9,313 bases of DNA from Deltaproteobacteria bacterium (GTDB taxonomy: Bacteria; Desulfobacterota; Syntrophia; Syntrophales; Fen-1087). The stretch lies in assembly GCA_026388595.1 (NCBI GenBank), contig JAPLJM010000118.1, forward strand, positions 1 through 9,313. The letters run 5' to 3'. The notes below the pieces were generated by a model. It was not told where the DNA came from. It ran no database searches and saw only the letters and a program-made list of their open reading frames with translations. Below, one piece after another: positions 1 to 7,059 of this stretch (the stretch's first letter is position 1; each line of letters starts with the position of its first letter). The position numbers and the translations under genes were made by a program.

Positions 1-1083
1 TTCACGGATATTACCCGGAAACTGATATTCCATCAGCAGCTCCAGGGCATAAAGGGAGATATTCCTTATTTCCTTGTTGAATTCTCTGGAATATTTTTCA
101 ATGAAATGCTTCGTCAGAACCGGAATATCATCCTTCCGCTCACGTAGCGGCGGAAGGTGGATAGGGATGACATTCAGGCGATAATAGAGATCCTCACGGA
201 ATACCCCTTCGCCCACCCGTTCCGCCAAATTCTGGTTTGTAGCGGAAATGATGCGCACATCCACCTTAATATCTTCCGACCCGCCGATCCGCCGAAATGT
301 CTTTTCCTGAACGATTCTTAAAAGCTTTACTTGAATAAATGGTGGCAACTCACCGATTTCATCAAGAAATATTGTTCCACCATGAGCCATCTCAAAGAGG
401 CCGGGCTTATCGATATGAGCGCCGGTGAAGGAACCCTTCATATAGCCAAAAAACTCTGACTCCAGCAGTGTTTCCGGGATTCCACCGCAGTTGATGGCAA
501 TAAACGGCAGATTTCCTCTGGGGCTGGTTTCGTGGATCGCTCGGGCCACAAGCTCTTTACCGGTGCCGCTTTCGCCCAGAATCAATATGTTGGCCGACGT
601 GGCGGCCACTTTGTTGATCAATGCATAGACCTTCAGGATTTCTTTGCTGTTTCCGATCATCCGACCAAAGCGAACGGCATCCTCGACTTCTTTGATAAAC
701 TGTGCATCGTCCCGCATGACGCCTTTCTTGTTTAATGCTCCTTGAATCAGGGCTTTCAGGTCATCGATATCAAAATCCTTTTCAATATAGTCATAGGCGC
801 CCTCTTTCATGGCGGAGACGGCGGTTTCTCCCGATGCATAGGCTGTCATCAGGATCACTGTGGTTTCGGGGCAGATTTCACGACTGCGTTTTAGAAACTC
901 GATGCCGTCGACTTTGGGCATTTTAAGATCCGTCAGGATCAGATCGAATTTCTGCTTTCTGCAAAGGTTCAGGGCCTTTTCCGCTTCTGCCGCGCAGGTT
1001 ACCTTATAGCCTTCACGACTGAGCATGATCTCAAGAAACTCCCTTATTCCCTTATCGTCATCAAGGACAAGAATGCTTGCCAT
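1..1083 (-). CDS. pilR: Sigma-54-dependent response regulator, NtrC family, PilR-like (3' end cut by window)
   Basis: This is a transcription activator that, when phosphorylated by its partner kinase, should remodel sigma-54 RNA polymerase at -24/-12 promoters. 361 codons are visible. The receiver domain spans about residues 3-120, with acidic pocket D8-D10, phosphoacceptor D52 (LTDLKMP), T80 and K102. The AAA+ domain starts near residue 145, with Walker A GESGTGKE at 170-177, the sigma-54 contact loop at 217-222 and Walker B D241-E242. The window stops at the FPGNIRE sensor-II motif, so the Fis-type helix-turn-helix (usually some 85-100 residues) lies outside. The start ATG is preceded by GAGGTG. 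Two mild oddities: the contact loop reads GSFTGA rather than GAFTGA, and K102 is followed by Asp instead of the usual Pro. The gene starts 12 bp after the kinase gene and is surely co-transcribed with it. The family call is strong. The PilR name rests mainly on the PilS-like partner, and the regulated genes are unknown. Confidence 0.9.
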   Translation of the reverse strand, partial: MASILVLDDDKGIREFLEIMLSREGYKVTCAAEAEKALNLCRKQKFDLILTDLKMPKVDGIEFLKRSREICPETTVILMTAYASGETAVSAMKEGAYDYIEKDFDIDDLKALIQGALNKKGVMRDDAQFIKEVEDAVRFGRMIGNSKEILKVYALINKVAATSANILILGESGTGKELVARAIHETSPRGNLPFIAINCGGIPETLLESEFFGYMKGSFTGAHIDKPGLFEMAHGGTIFLDEIGELPPFIQVKLLRIVQEKTFRRIGGSEDIKVDVRIISATNQNLAERVGEGVFREDLYYRLNVIPIHLPPLRERKDDIPVLTKHFIEKYSREFNKEIRNISLYALELLMEYQFPGNIRE

Positions 1084-1095
1084 TTTCACCTCACT

Positions 1096-2754
1096 TTAAA
1101 TATTGCGGGGCAACCTGACCGTAAATGTCGTACCGCGGTCCGGCACACTGTGGACCATTATTTTTCCCAGATAACCCTCGACAATCCGGTTGACAATCGC
1201 CAGACCGAGCCCCGTTCCTTTTTCTTTGGTTGTAAAAAAAGGTTCAAATATCCTACCGAGATCATTTCCTGTGATCCCCGGTCCATTGTCACTGATCCCG
1301 ATTTCCAGGGCTGGGACCAATTCCTCCAGCATGGCCGTGCCAGTGGTAATGGTCACCCGGCCGCCATCGGGCATGGCCTGGACCGCATTCATCACCAGGT
1401 TCCAGATCAACTGCCTGATCTCCGTCCTGCTGGCGAAGATTTCCAGGTGATCCTTCGAAGACCTCACCACCTCAATCTCATCCTGCCAATCCGGAACATA
1501 CTTTATGGTATCGAGGACGTCTTCGATGATCTCGTCGATTATAAAGGCCTCATGAATGCCGGGCATCGGTCTGGACAAGAGCAAAAAATCTTTCATGAAG
1601 CTTTCCAACTGATCTTTGCCTCTCAGAATGATCTGCATCAGACGCTCATCAGATACGCTCAGGTGGAGTCCCTTGCGGAGAATCTGAATGGAACCGCTGA
1701 TGGATGCCAGTGGATTTCTCATTTCGTGGGCCAGGCCGGCGGCCATCTCACCGATAAAGGCAAGCCGCCTGTTCGTTTCGAGATGGCGTTCCATTTTTTT
1801 AATTTCGGTTAAATCCTGAAATACCAGAATATCGCCAATCCTTTTTCGCTGGCTGTTCCTCAAGGATGAAATAAAACAACCCAGGATGAGGGATTTGTTG
1901 GATTTGCTCTGTAAGGTCATTTCGACCCTGTTTTTCCGGGCAGCCGCGTCCGGCATCTGGTTCAGTTTTTCATACAGCTCAACATATTCCGGAAAGATAT
2001 CGACAATATTCCGGTCCTCAACGTCCGTGAAAGAATATCCGGTTATTTCTTCGGCCGCCTGGTTGAAGGATTTGATCTGACCCTGGAGATTGATGGTCAG
2101 AATACCCGTGTCGACGGATTCGATAATGCTGCGATGCAGAATATCGAGCTGGTCGAACGCGGTGGCCTTTTCCTCCAGCAAGCTTCTCGTCTTTCTTTCC
2201 TGCTCCACGACAAAACTGGCGAGGATGGCAATCAGATAAAACGAAAAGATGTAGATGATGATTCTCGAAAAAACATAGCCTGCGCTGAAAGAAGCATCCT
2301 GTATCGCTGCATAAAGGGGAATCAGGATTTTATAATACTCCAGATCCAGCAGCCCCCCGTAAAAAATACTGCATGCGGAAGCGATAATCAATCCACCCCG
2401 ACGGCCCAGGAAGATTACGGAATAAATGATAATGATGCTATAGAAAACAACGTAAATACTGCGGATTCCACCCGTGGCATAAACGAGCCCTGTTACCATG
2501 AGCACATCGCAGAGGGCCTGGGTATAGAGACTGACTTTTAGATTTGGCGAGAGATGTAGGAAAAAATAATATGCGATCGAAAGGATATAAGAAGCAATGA
2601 CAATGATGTAGAAGGAAGTGAGTGATATTTCCGGTAGAAACTCTTCGCCTTTGATTTCCACAAATGTGGCAATTCCCAGCAGAAATGTTACAATCGCAAC
2701 CCTGGCTAACATCAAGTAGCGGATTCGTATATCCGCTTTTTCATTCTGAACCAT
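1096..2754 (-). CDS. pilS: Membrane PAS-domain sensor histidine kinase, PilS-like
   Basis: This inner-membrane sensor kinase should autophosphorylate on His and pass the phosphate to the adjacent response regulator. The 552 residues show about six hydrophobic helices in the first 183 (roughly 12-31, 44-66, 76-95, 99-116, 119-137, 160-183) with almost no periplasmic domain. A short coiled linker follows, then a PAS domain (about 205-315). The dimerisation/phosphoacceptor helix carries LAHEMRNPL, with the active His at 343. The ATPase domain has N-box N452/N456, G1 DNGPGI (489-494), F-box FEPFFTTK (503-510) and G2 GTGLGL (513-518). All catalytic motifs are intact. The six-helix plus PAS layout and the TGGIRS segment near residue 94 resemble PilS, which in pseudomonads senses pilin in the membrane. 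Other NtrB-like kinases share parts of this layout, so the exact name is probable rather than certain. The start ATG has AGGA seven bases upstream. It is divergent from comEC. Confidence 0.88.
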   Translation of the reverse strand: MVQNEKADIRIRYLMLARVAIVTFLLGIATFVEIKGEEFLPEISLTSFYIIVIASYILSIAYYFFLHLSPNLKVSLYTQALCDVLMVTGLVYATGGIRSIYVVFYSIIIIYSVIFLGRRGGLIIASACSIFYGGLLDLEYYKILIPLYAAIQDASFSAGYVFSRIIIYIFSFYLIAILASFVVEQERKTRSLLEEKATAFDQLDILHRSIIESVDTGILTINLQGQIKSFNQAAEEITGYSFTDVEDRNIVDIFPEYVELYEKLNQMPDAAARKNRVEMTLQSKSNKSLILGCFISSLRNSQRKRIGDILVFQDLTEIKKMERHLETNRRLAFIGEMAAGLAHEMRNPLASISGSIQILRKGLHLSVSDERLMQIILRGKDQLESFMKDFLLLSRPMPGIHEAFIIDEIIEDVLDTIKYVPDWQDEIEVVRSSKDHLEIFASRTEIRQLIWNLVMNAVQAMPDGGRVTITTGTAMLEELVPALEIGISDNGPGITGNDLGRIFEPFFTTKEKGTGLGLAIVNRIVEGYLGKIMVHSVPDRGTTFTVRLPRNI

Positions 2755-2821
2755 ATAAAATCCTGCGGTCCTGCGCCGATCCCCTGTTATTTTTATGAGG
2801 CGATCTTTACCGCTGCTGTGG

Positions 2822-2849
2822 TATATAATATTTTACAAAGATATATCAA
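2822..2849 (-). promoter_or_regulatory. Candidate sigma-70-type promoter for the kinase/regulator operon
   Basis: Read on the minus strand, TTGATA (2844-2849) and TATATA (2822-2827) are separated by 16 bases, placing a start near 2815 and about 60 bases before the kinase ATG. The -35 matches 5 of 6 consensus bases and the -10 matches 4 of 6. The region is AT-rich, so chance matches are likely. It overlaps the TATAAT element on the other strand. Confidence 0.3.
2824..2829 (+). promoter_or_regulatory. Candidate -10 element for comEC
   Basis: A perfect TATAAT lies 39 bases before the preferred comEC ATG, giving a predicted transcript start near 2836. No good -35 element is seen 16-18 bases upstream. 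If real, this -10 would sit inside the reading frame opened by the upstream GTG at 2818, which is one reason to prefer the ATG start of comEC. Basis is consensus matching only. Confidence 0.3.
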
Positions 2850-2868
2850 CAAATTAAGTCAATACATC

Positions 2869-5412
2869 ATGCAAAGACCCTTACTGCCCCTTTTGTTTGC
2901 AGCCATGGCAGGGATTTCCTGCGGGTATCTATTTGAAATATCTCATTATTGGTTGTTGACAGGCCTGCTGTTGGGCCTGATGATGATCCTCACAAGCCTA
3001 TGGATGGATCTCAAATATCTGATCCTTCCGGCTGTCATGATCGTCATCGCTCTGCTCTCCATCCTGAATATCAACCTCTATCTCTATCAGAAACCCGGTC
3101 CAACGCATATCATACACTATGCGGGACCGGACATATTAACCGTGGAAGGCCTGATATCGGCTCCCCCACAGGTATCCCCGGAAATGATCACGCTGACCGT
3201 TTCCTCACAGCATCTCCAGAAGGATGGCGCCGTTATTCCCGTTAACGGCCTTGTTCTACTGAATTGCGTTACCGACGATTCATTTAAGTACGGCCAGGTT
3301 ATCCGGTTTAGAACAAAGCTGAGGGTTCCGCACAATTTCCATAACCCCGGCGGCTTCGATTACGAAAAGTTTCTTCGTTTCAAGGGAATTCTGGTTCATG
3401 GCTTCATCAGCAATCCGGCCAATATCGTCGTCCTTCGGGAAGAACAGGGGCACCCCCTGCGGATGCAGCTTGAAGCCTTCCGGCGTCAATTAAAAACCAT
3501 CATCCGGGCCCATGCCGGCTCGCCCACCGGCGAGATCATCCAGGCGATGATTCTCGGGGATCAGAAAGAGATTCCGAAAGCGGTCATGGATCAATTCAAC
3601 CGGACAGGCACGTCCCATATCATCGCCATTTCCGGATTCAATATCGGAATCATCGCTTTTTTCTCGATCCTGATGGTCCGCATGATCATGAAGGCTTCGG
3701 AGTACCTGCTGTTAAGATTCAACATCACCAAGGTTTCTATGGCGCTTTCCTTTATCCCCATTGCCATTTTCACCTTTATTGCCGGGATGGGCATCTCGGT
3801 TGTCCGTGCCACCATCATGGCGCTGGCCTTTCTCGTCGCCATTATTCTGGGCAAGGACCGTGATCTTTACAACACGCTGGCCCTGGCCGCCCTGCTCATC
3901 CTCGTCGTCTCTCCCCCTTCCCTCTTTGATATTTCTTTTCAGCTTTCTTTTTCCGCTGTGGCCGCGATCCTCTTTATCACGCCGAAACTGACCGCACTGA
4001 TTCCCAAACCGCCCGGGGAGGGCCGGCCAAAGATACAGCTATTTGTCTTTCGGCGTCTATACGACATCACGCTTTTCATGATTGTTTCCATCGGCGCCAC
4101 GCTCGGCACGCTGCCGCTTATCGTCCTGTATTTCAACCGGATGTCCTTGATTTCTCTGCTGGCAAATCTTGCCGTTGTTCCGATCATGGGGATTATTGCC
4201 CTGCCCGTTTGCATGGCCATTATTCTGACGGCACCCCTTTCAGCGACCCTGACGATCTGGCTGATCAAACTTGCCGCCCTCCTGGTGGACATTTCGGTGT
4301 TCATGGTCGATTATTTTGCGTCCATTTCCTGGGCCGCCTATTATCTCGTCACACCAAATATACTTGAGATCACCGTCTATTATCTGCTGCTTTTTTTTCT
4401 CTTCGGACTGATGGACAACTGGACGGAGACAGGGCATGATCCCCCGTCCAACAGGGAAACCCGGTCCCGGCAGCGCCGGATGCTCTCGGGGGGCCTGGCC
4501 GGACTCCTGTTTTTCGTTTTCACTTATGCGCTCTACGGCTATTTCAAAGACGTGCAGTGTCGGGATCTGCGGATTACGGCAATCGATGTGGGCCAGGGAA
4601 ACGCCACCCTTGTCCGGTTTCCCGGTGGGAAAAAAATGCTCGTTGACGGCGGCGGATTTTTTAACGATGATTTTGACATCGGCAAATACGTGGTGGCGCC
4701 TTTTTTATGGCAAGAAAAGATCGGGAAGATCGATATCGTCGTCCTGACGCATGTCCACCCTGATCATCTCAACGGATTAAAGTTTGTCGTGGAAAATTTT
4801 AATGTCGGGGAAGTCTGGTCCAACGGCCAGGTGTCTGATTCGGAAAGCTTTCAGATCTTCAAAAGAGTGATCACCGAGAAAAAGATTCCGTCCCGCCTGG
4901 TTTCCGGGGCGACGCCGCCCGTTGAAATCGACGGTGTAAAGGTTCAGATTCTGAACCCCTTTGCGCCCATCAACGGTAGCGATACCTTTGAAAAGTTCGA
5001 TGCTACCAATAATAACTCTATTGTCATGAAATTGACCCACGGCGCCGTCAGTGCCATCCTGCCCGCTGATATTTCGGAACCCACGGAAGCGCGTCTCACC
5101 CGTCAAGGCGCCAACCTCAGCGGCGACGTTCTGTTTGTACCGCATCACGGCGGCTTGACGTCCAGCACGTCGCCATTCCTCGACAGCATCCGTCCCCGTG
5201 TCGCAGTCATCAGTTGCGGTAAGGACAACGTCTTCCGATTTCCCCATCCCGACGTTCTGGACAGATATCAGGCGCGGAAAATCCGGGTTCTGAGAACGGA
5301 CCGGGATGGGGCGGTAACCGTCACAACAGACGGCCGGAATCTGCTTTTCCACACGTTCAGGGAACGGAGATCCCGGGCCTTCATCAGACCGGCGTCGACC
5401 GATGGGGGGTGA
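2869..5412 (+). CDS. comEC: DNA-internalisation competence protein ComEC/Rec2
   Basis: This is the inner-membrane channel that brings single-stranded DNA into the cytoplasm during natural transformation. It is 847 residues from the chosen ATG, a normal length for full three-part ComEC. Numbered from that ATG, there are three N-terminal hydrophobic helices (about 5-22, 27-45, 50-73), a soluble OB-like DUF4131 region (about 80-185) and the multi-helix Competence domain (about 205-515) with ISGFNIGI at 254-261. A C-terminal metallo-beta-lactamase domain follows: DVGQGN at 573-578, DGGG at 593-596, HVHPDH at 628-633, NNNS at 714-717, the metal-site Asp at 734, VPHHGG at 757-762 and His 793. All expected metal ligands are present, so the nuclease-like domain looks active. 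An in-frame GTG at 2818 would add 17 residues. The ATG at 2869 is preferred because MQRPLLPLL is a typical ComEC start and a TATAAT lies between the two, but neither start has a strong ribosome site. It is divergent from the PilS-like kinase gene. Confidence 0.95.
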   Translation: MQRPLLPLLFAAMAGISCGYLFEISHYWLLTGLLLGLMMILTSLWMDLKYLILPAVMIVIALLSILNINLYLYQKPGPTHIIHYAGPDILTVEGLISAPPQVSPEMITLTVSSQHLQKDGAVIPVNGLVLLNCVTDDSFKYGQVIRFRTKLRVPHNFHNPGGFDYEKFLRFKGILVHGFISNPANIVVLREEQGHPLRMQLEAFRRQLKTIIRAHAGSPTGEIIQAMILGDQKEIPKAVMDQFNRTGTSHIIAISGFNIGIIAFFSILMVRMIMKASEYLLLRFNITKVSMALSFIPIAIFTFIAGMGISVVRATIMALAFLVAIILGKDRDLYNTLALAALLILVVSPPSLFDISFQLSFSAVAAILFITPKLTALIPKPPGEGRPKIQLFVFRRLYDITLFMIVSIGATLGTLPLIVLYFNRMSLISLLANLAVVPIMGIIALPVCMAIILTAPLSATLTIWLIKLAALLVDISVFMVDYFASISWAAYYLVTPNILEITVYYLLLFFLFGLMDNWTETGHDPPSNRETRSRQRRMLSGGLAGLLFFVFTYALYGYFKDVQCRDLRITAIDVGQGNATLVRFPGGKKMLVDGGGFFNDDFDIGKYVVAPFLWQEKIGKIDIVVLTHVHPDHLNGLKFVVENFNVGEVWSNGQVSDSESFQIFKRVITEKKIPSRLVSGATPPVEIDGVKVQILNPFAPINGSDTFEKFDATNNNSIVMKLTHGAVSAILPADISEPTEARLTRQGANLSGDVLFVPHHGGLTSSTSPFLDSIRPRVAVISCGKDNVFRFPHPDVLDRYQARKIRVLRTDRDGAVTVTTDGRNLLFHTFRERRSRAFIRPASTDGG

Positions 5413-5558
5413 TGCGTCATGGCAGACGATTTTTTAACGACTTCGTTCCTCAGGAGTTGCGCGCCTTGCCTGCGGAACTTTTAGGTCGCCGTCATATTTA
5501 TGAATACCAATATTTTGTTGCCATTCAGGGTCTTATGTGCTATCCAGCACGCCGTTGA
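5412..5558 (+). CDS. Possible small ORF overlapping the comEC stop (48 codons, unrecognised)
   Basis: The ATG shares one base with the comEC stop codon (TGATG), an arrangement typical of translational coupling, and a run of six G's at 5404-5409 lies just upstream. The predicted peptide starts MRHGRRFFNDFVPQELR, is rich in Arg and aromatic residues, has no transmembrane segment and matches no family I recognise. It could be a coupled small protein, the remnant of a decayed gene, or chance. It is unsupported beyond its start context. Confidence 0.2.
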   Translation: MRHGRRFFNDFVPQELRALPAELLGRRHIYEYQYFVAIQGLMCYPARR

Positions 5559-5782
5559 AGCTGAGGGTTTTGCAGAAGCGGTGAAAAATGGTTCGCAAGC
5601 AGCAAATCAAATGTTTTTCGCCTTTCCAGTGCTGAAGTTAAAAGCTTGTTTTTTAATCATAATACGATATGAACAGATCTGAAGCGAAAAAGATTTTTGA
5701 ACGGCGGCGAACTATTTTTCAAAAGTCTTACATCGTCTTTGCTGCCGCAATGACCATTTTACTTTAAAGGTGTTCAGGTTAT
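5413..5782. other. 370-bp spacer between comEC and hisS
   Basis: Apart from the doubtful 48-codon ORF at its left end, no gene is convincing here. The stretch from about 5560 to 5770 is more AT-rich than the flanking genes and should hold the hisS promoter, but no -35/-10 pair with good spacing was found. TTGAAC at 5697-5702 has no matching -10. No strong hairpin followed by a T run marks the end of comEC. There is no T-box specifier arrangement or conserved T-box antiterminator sequence, and no tRNA-like fold was seen. Confidence 0.6.
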
Positions 5783-7051
5783 ATGATGCAGCCCATTACC
5801 GCTGTCAGGGGTTTTAAGGATATTCTCCCGGAAGAAACGGGCAAGTGGCAGTTTGTTGAAAGCAAGGCCCACGAGGTTTTTACCGCCTTCGGCTTCCGGG
5901 AAATCAGAATCCCGATCCTTGAGAAAACTGACCTCTTTACACGGGGAATCGGCGAATCCACCGATATTGTTGAGAAAGAAATGTACACTTTTCTGGACCG
6001 GGGCGAAGAGTACCTGACGCTCAGGCCGGAAGCGACGGCGTCGGTCATCCGCGCCTATTTGGAGCACAGCCTCCATGCCGCTGATCCCGTGGCCAAGCTT
6101 TATACGATCGGTCCCATGTTCCGGCGGGAGCGCCCGCAAAAAGGCCGGTTCCGGCAGTTTCATCAGATTGACGTAGAACTGCTGGGACTCGAAGATCCGA
6201 GGACAGACGCGGAAGTCATGCTGATGCTGGTTCATTTCCTGAAATCCGTCGGATTATCGGAACCGTCTTTGGAGATGAACACGCTGGGCTGCCTTTCCTG
6301 CCGTCCCGCCTTCAGAGAAGCCATTATGAATTTTCTGAGGGGAAAAGAAGAGCGGCTTTGCGGCGACTGCCAGCGGCGCATCCATACCAACCCCCTGCGT
6401 GTCTTTGACTGTAAAAACGAGGGCTGCGCAGAGATTATCCGGGAGGCGCCCCAACTCCTCCAATATATTTGTAAAGACTGTCATGATCATTTCGAGCAGG
6501 TCCAGTCCGCTTTGAATACATTCAATCTCCCCTTCAGGATCAATACGCGAATGGTGCGCGGGCTGGATTACTACACCAAGACGGCCTTCGAAGTAACGAC
6601 GGAATTTCTGGGGGCGCAGAACGCCATCGTGGGCGGCGGACGTTACGACGGGCTCATCAAGGAACTCGGCGGACCGGATATCCCCGGCATTGGATTCGCG
6701 GTCGGATTTGAGCGTCTGATCGCCATGCTACCGGCGGACCCTGCATCATTCCGTCATGATCCGCAATTGTTCATTGCCGCCCTGGGTCCGGAAGCTCAGA
6801 AATATGCCTTCCCCTTATGTAACCGGCTCCGGATGAAAGGGATTCTCACGGAAATGGATTATCTGGGAAAGAGCCTGAAAAGCCAGATGAAACGGGCCGA
6901 CAAGCTGCATTGCCGGTATGCACTGATCTTGGGCGACCGGGAGCTGTCGACGGGCAAACTGGAGTTAAGAGACATGGGGACGGGGGCGCAAGAACCGATC
7001 CAGTTGGATGGGATCGAAGAGACAATCATAGACTATATTAAAGCGAGGTAA
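5783..7051 (+). CDS. hisS: Histidyl-tRNA synthetase
   Basis: This cytoplasmic class II enzyme charges tRNA-His with histidine using ATP. The 422 residues match normal bacterial length. Visible features are the N-terminal VRGFKDILPEE, motif 1 around 40-62, motif 2 with FRRERPQKGRFRQFHQ (113-128), the histidine-specific signature VRGLDYYTKTAFEV (258-271), motif 3 GIGFAVGFERL (302-312) and a C-terminal anticodon-binding domain (about 327-420). The insertion between motif 2 and the His signature carries CxxC pairs at 170/173, 193/196 and 230/233 plus Cys at 210 and 215. This pattern could bind a metal and is known to me from other HisRS of similar type. The start is ATGATG. AGG at 5776-5778 is four bases from the first ATG and seven from the second (5786), so the second is an equally good start. 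aspS follows after 8 bp. Confidence 0.97.
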   Translation: MMQPITAVRGFKDILPEETGKWQFVESKAHEVFTAFGFREIRIPILEKTDLFTRGIGESTDIVEKEMYTFLDRGEEYLTLRPEATASVIRAYLEHSLHAADPVAKLYTIGPMFRRERPQKGRFRQFHQIDVELLGLEDPRTDAEVMLMLVHFLKSVGLSEPSLEMNTLGCLSCRPAFREAIMNFLRGKEERLCGDCQRRIHTNPLRVFDCKNEGCAEIIREAPQLLQYICKDCHDHFEQVQSALNTFNLPFRINTRMVRGLDYYTKTAFEVTTEFLGAQNAIVGGGRYDGLIKELGGPDIPGIGFAVGFERLIAMLPADPASFRHDPQLFIAALGPEAQKYAFPLCNRLRMKGILTEMDYLGKSLKSQMKRADKLHCRYALILGDRELSTGKLELRDMGTGAQEPIQLDGIEETIIDYIKAR

Positions 7052-7059
7052 AGCATCAA

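Noticed and set aside
1150..1812. 220-codon open frame antisense to the histidine kinase gene
   Set aside because: It lies wholly opposite the strongly conserved kinase motifs, has no recognisable domain and no ribosome site; it is a by-product of codon use.
2755..2868. Sigma-54 promoter (GG-N10-GC) in the divergent region
   Set aside because: No TGGCAC-N5-TTGC-like element is present on either strand.
4777..5352. 191-codon open frame antisense to the comEC metallo-beta-lactamase domain
   Set aside because: It is fully overlapped by conserved comEC sequence and its product has no family resemblance.
5500..5682. 60-codon ORF in the comEC-hisS spacer
   Set aside because: No ribosome-binding sequence precedes the ATG, the peptide has no recognisable feature, and it overlaps the better-placed stop-coupled ORF.
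5413..5782. Possible T-box riboswitch upstream of hisS
   Set aside because: The conserved T-box sequence and a terminator/antiterminator pair are absent.
5774..6235. 153-codon antisense frame over the start of hisS
   Set aside because: It overlaps conserved HisRS motifs 1 and 2; shadow frame.
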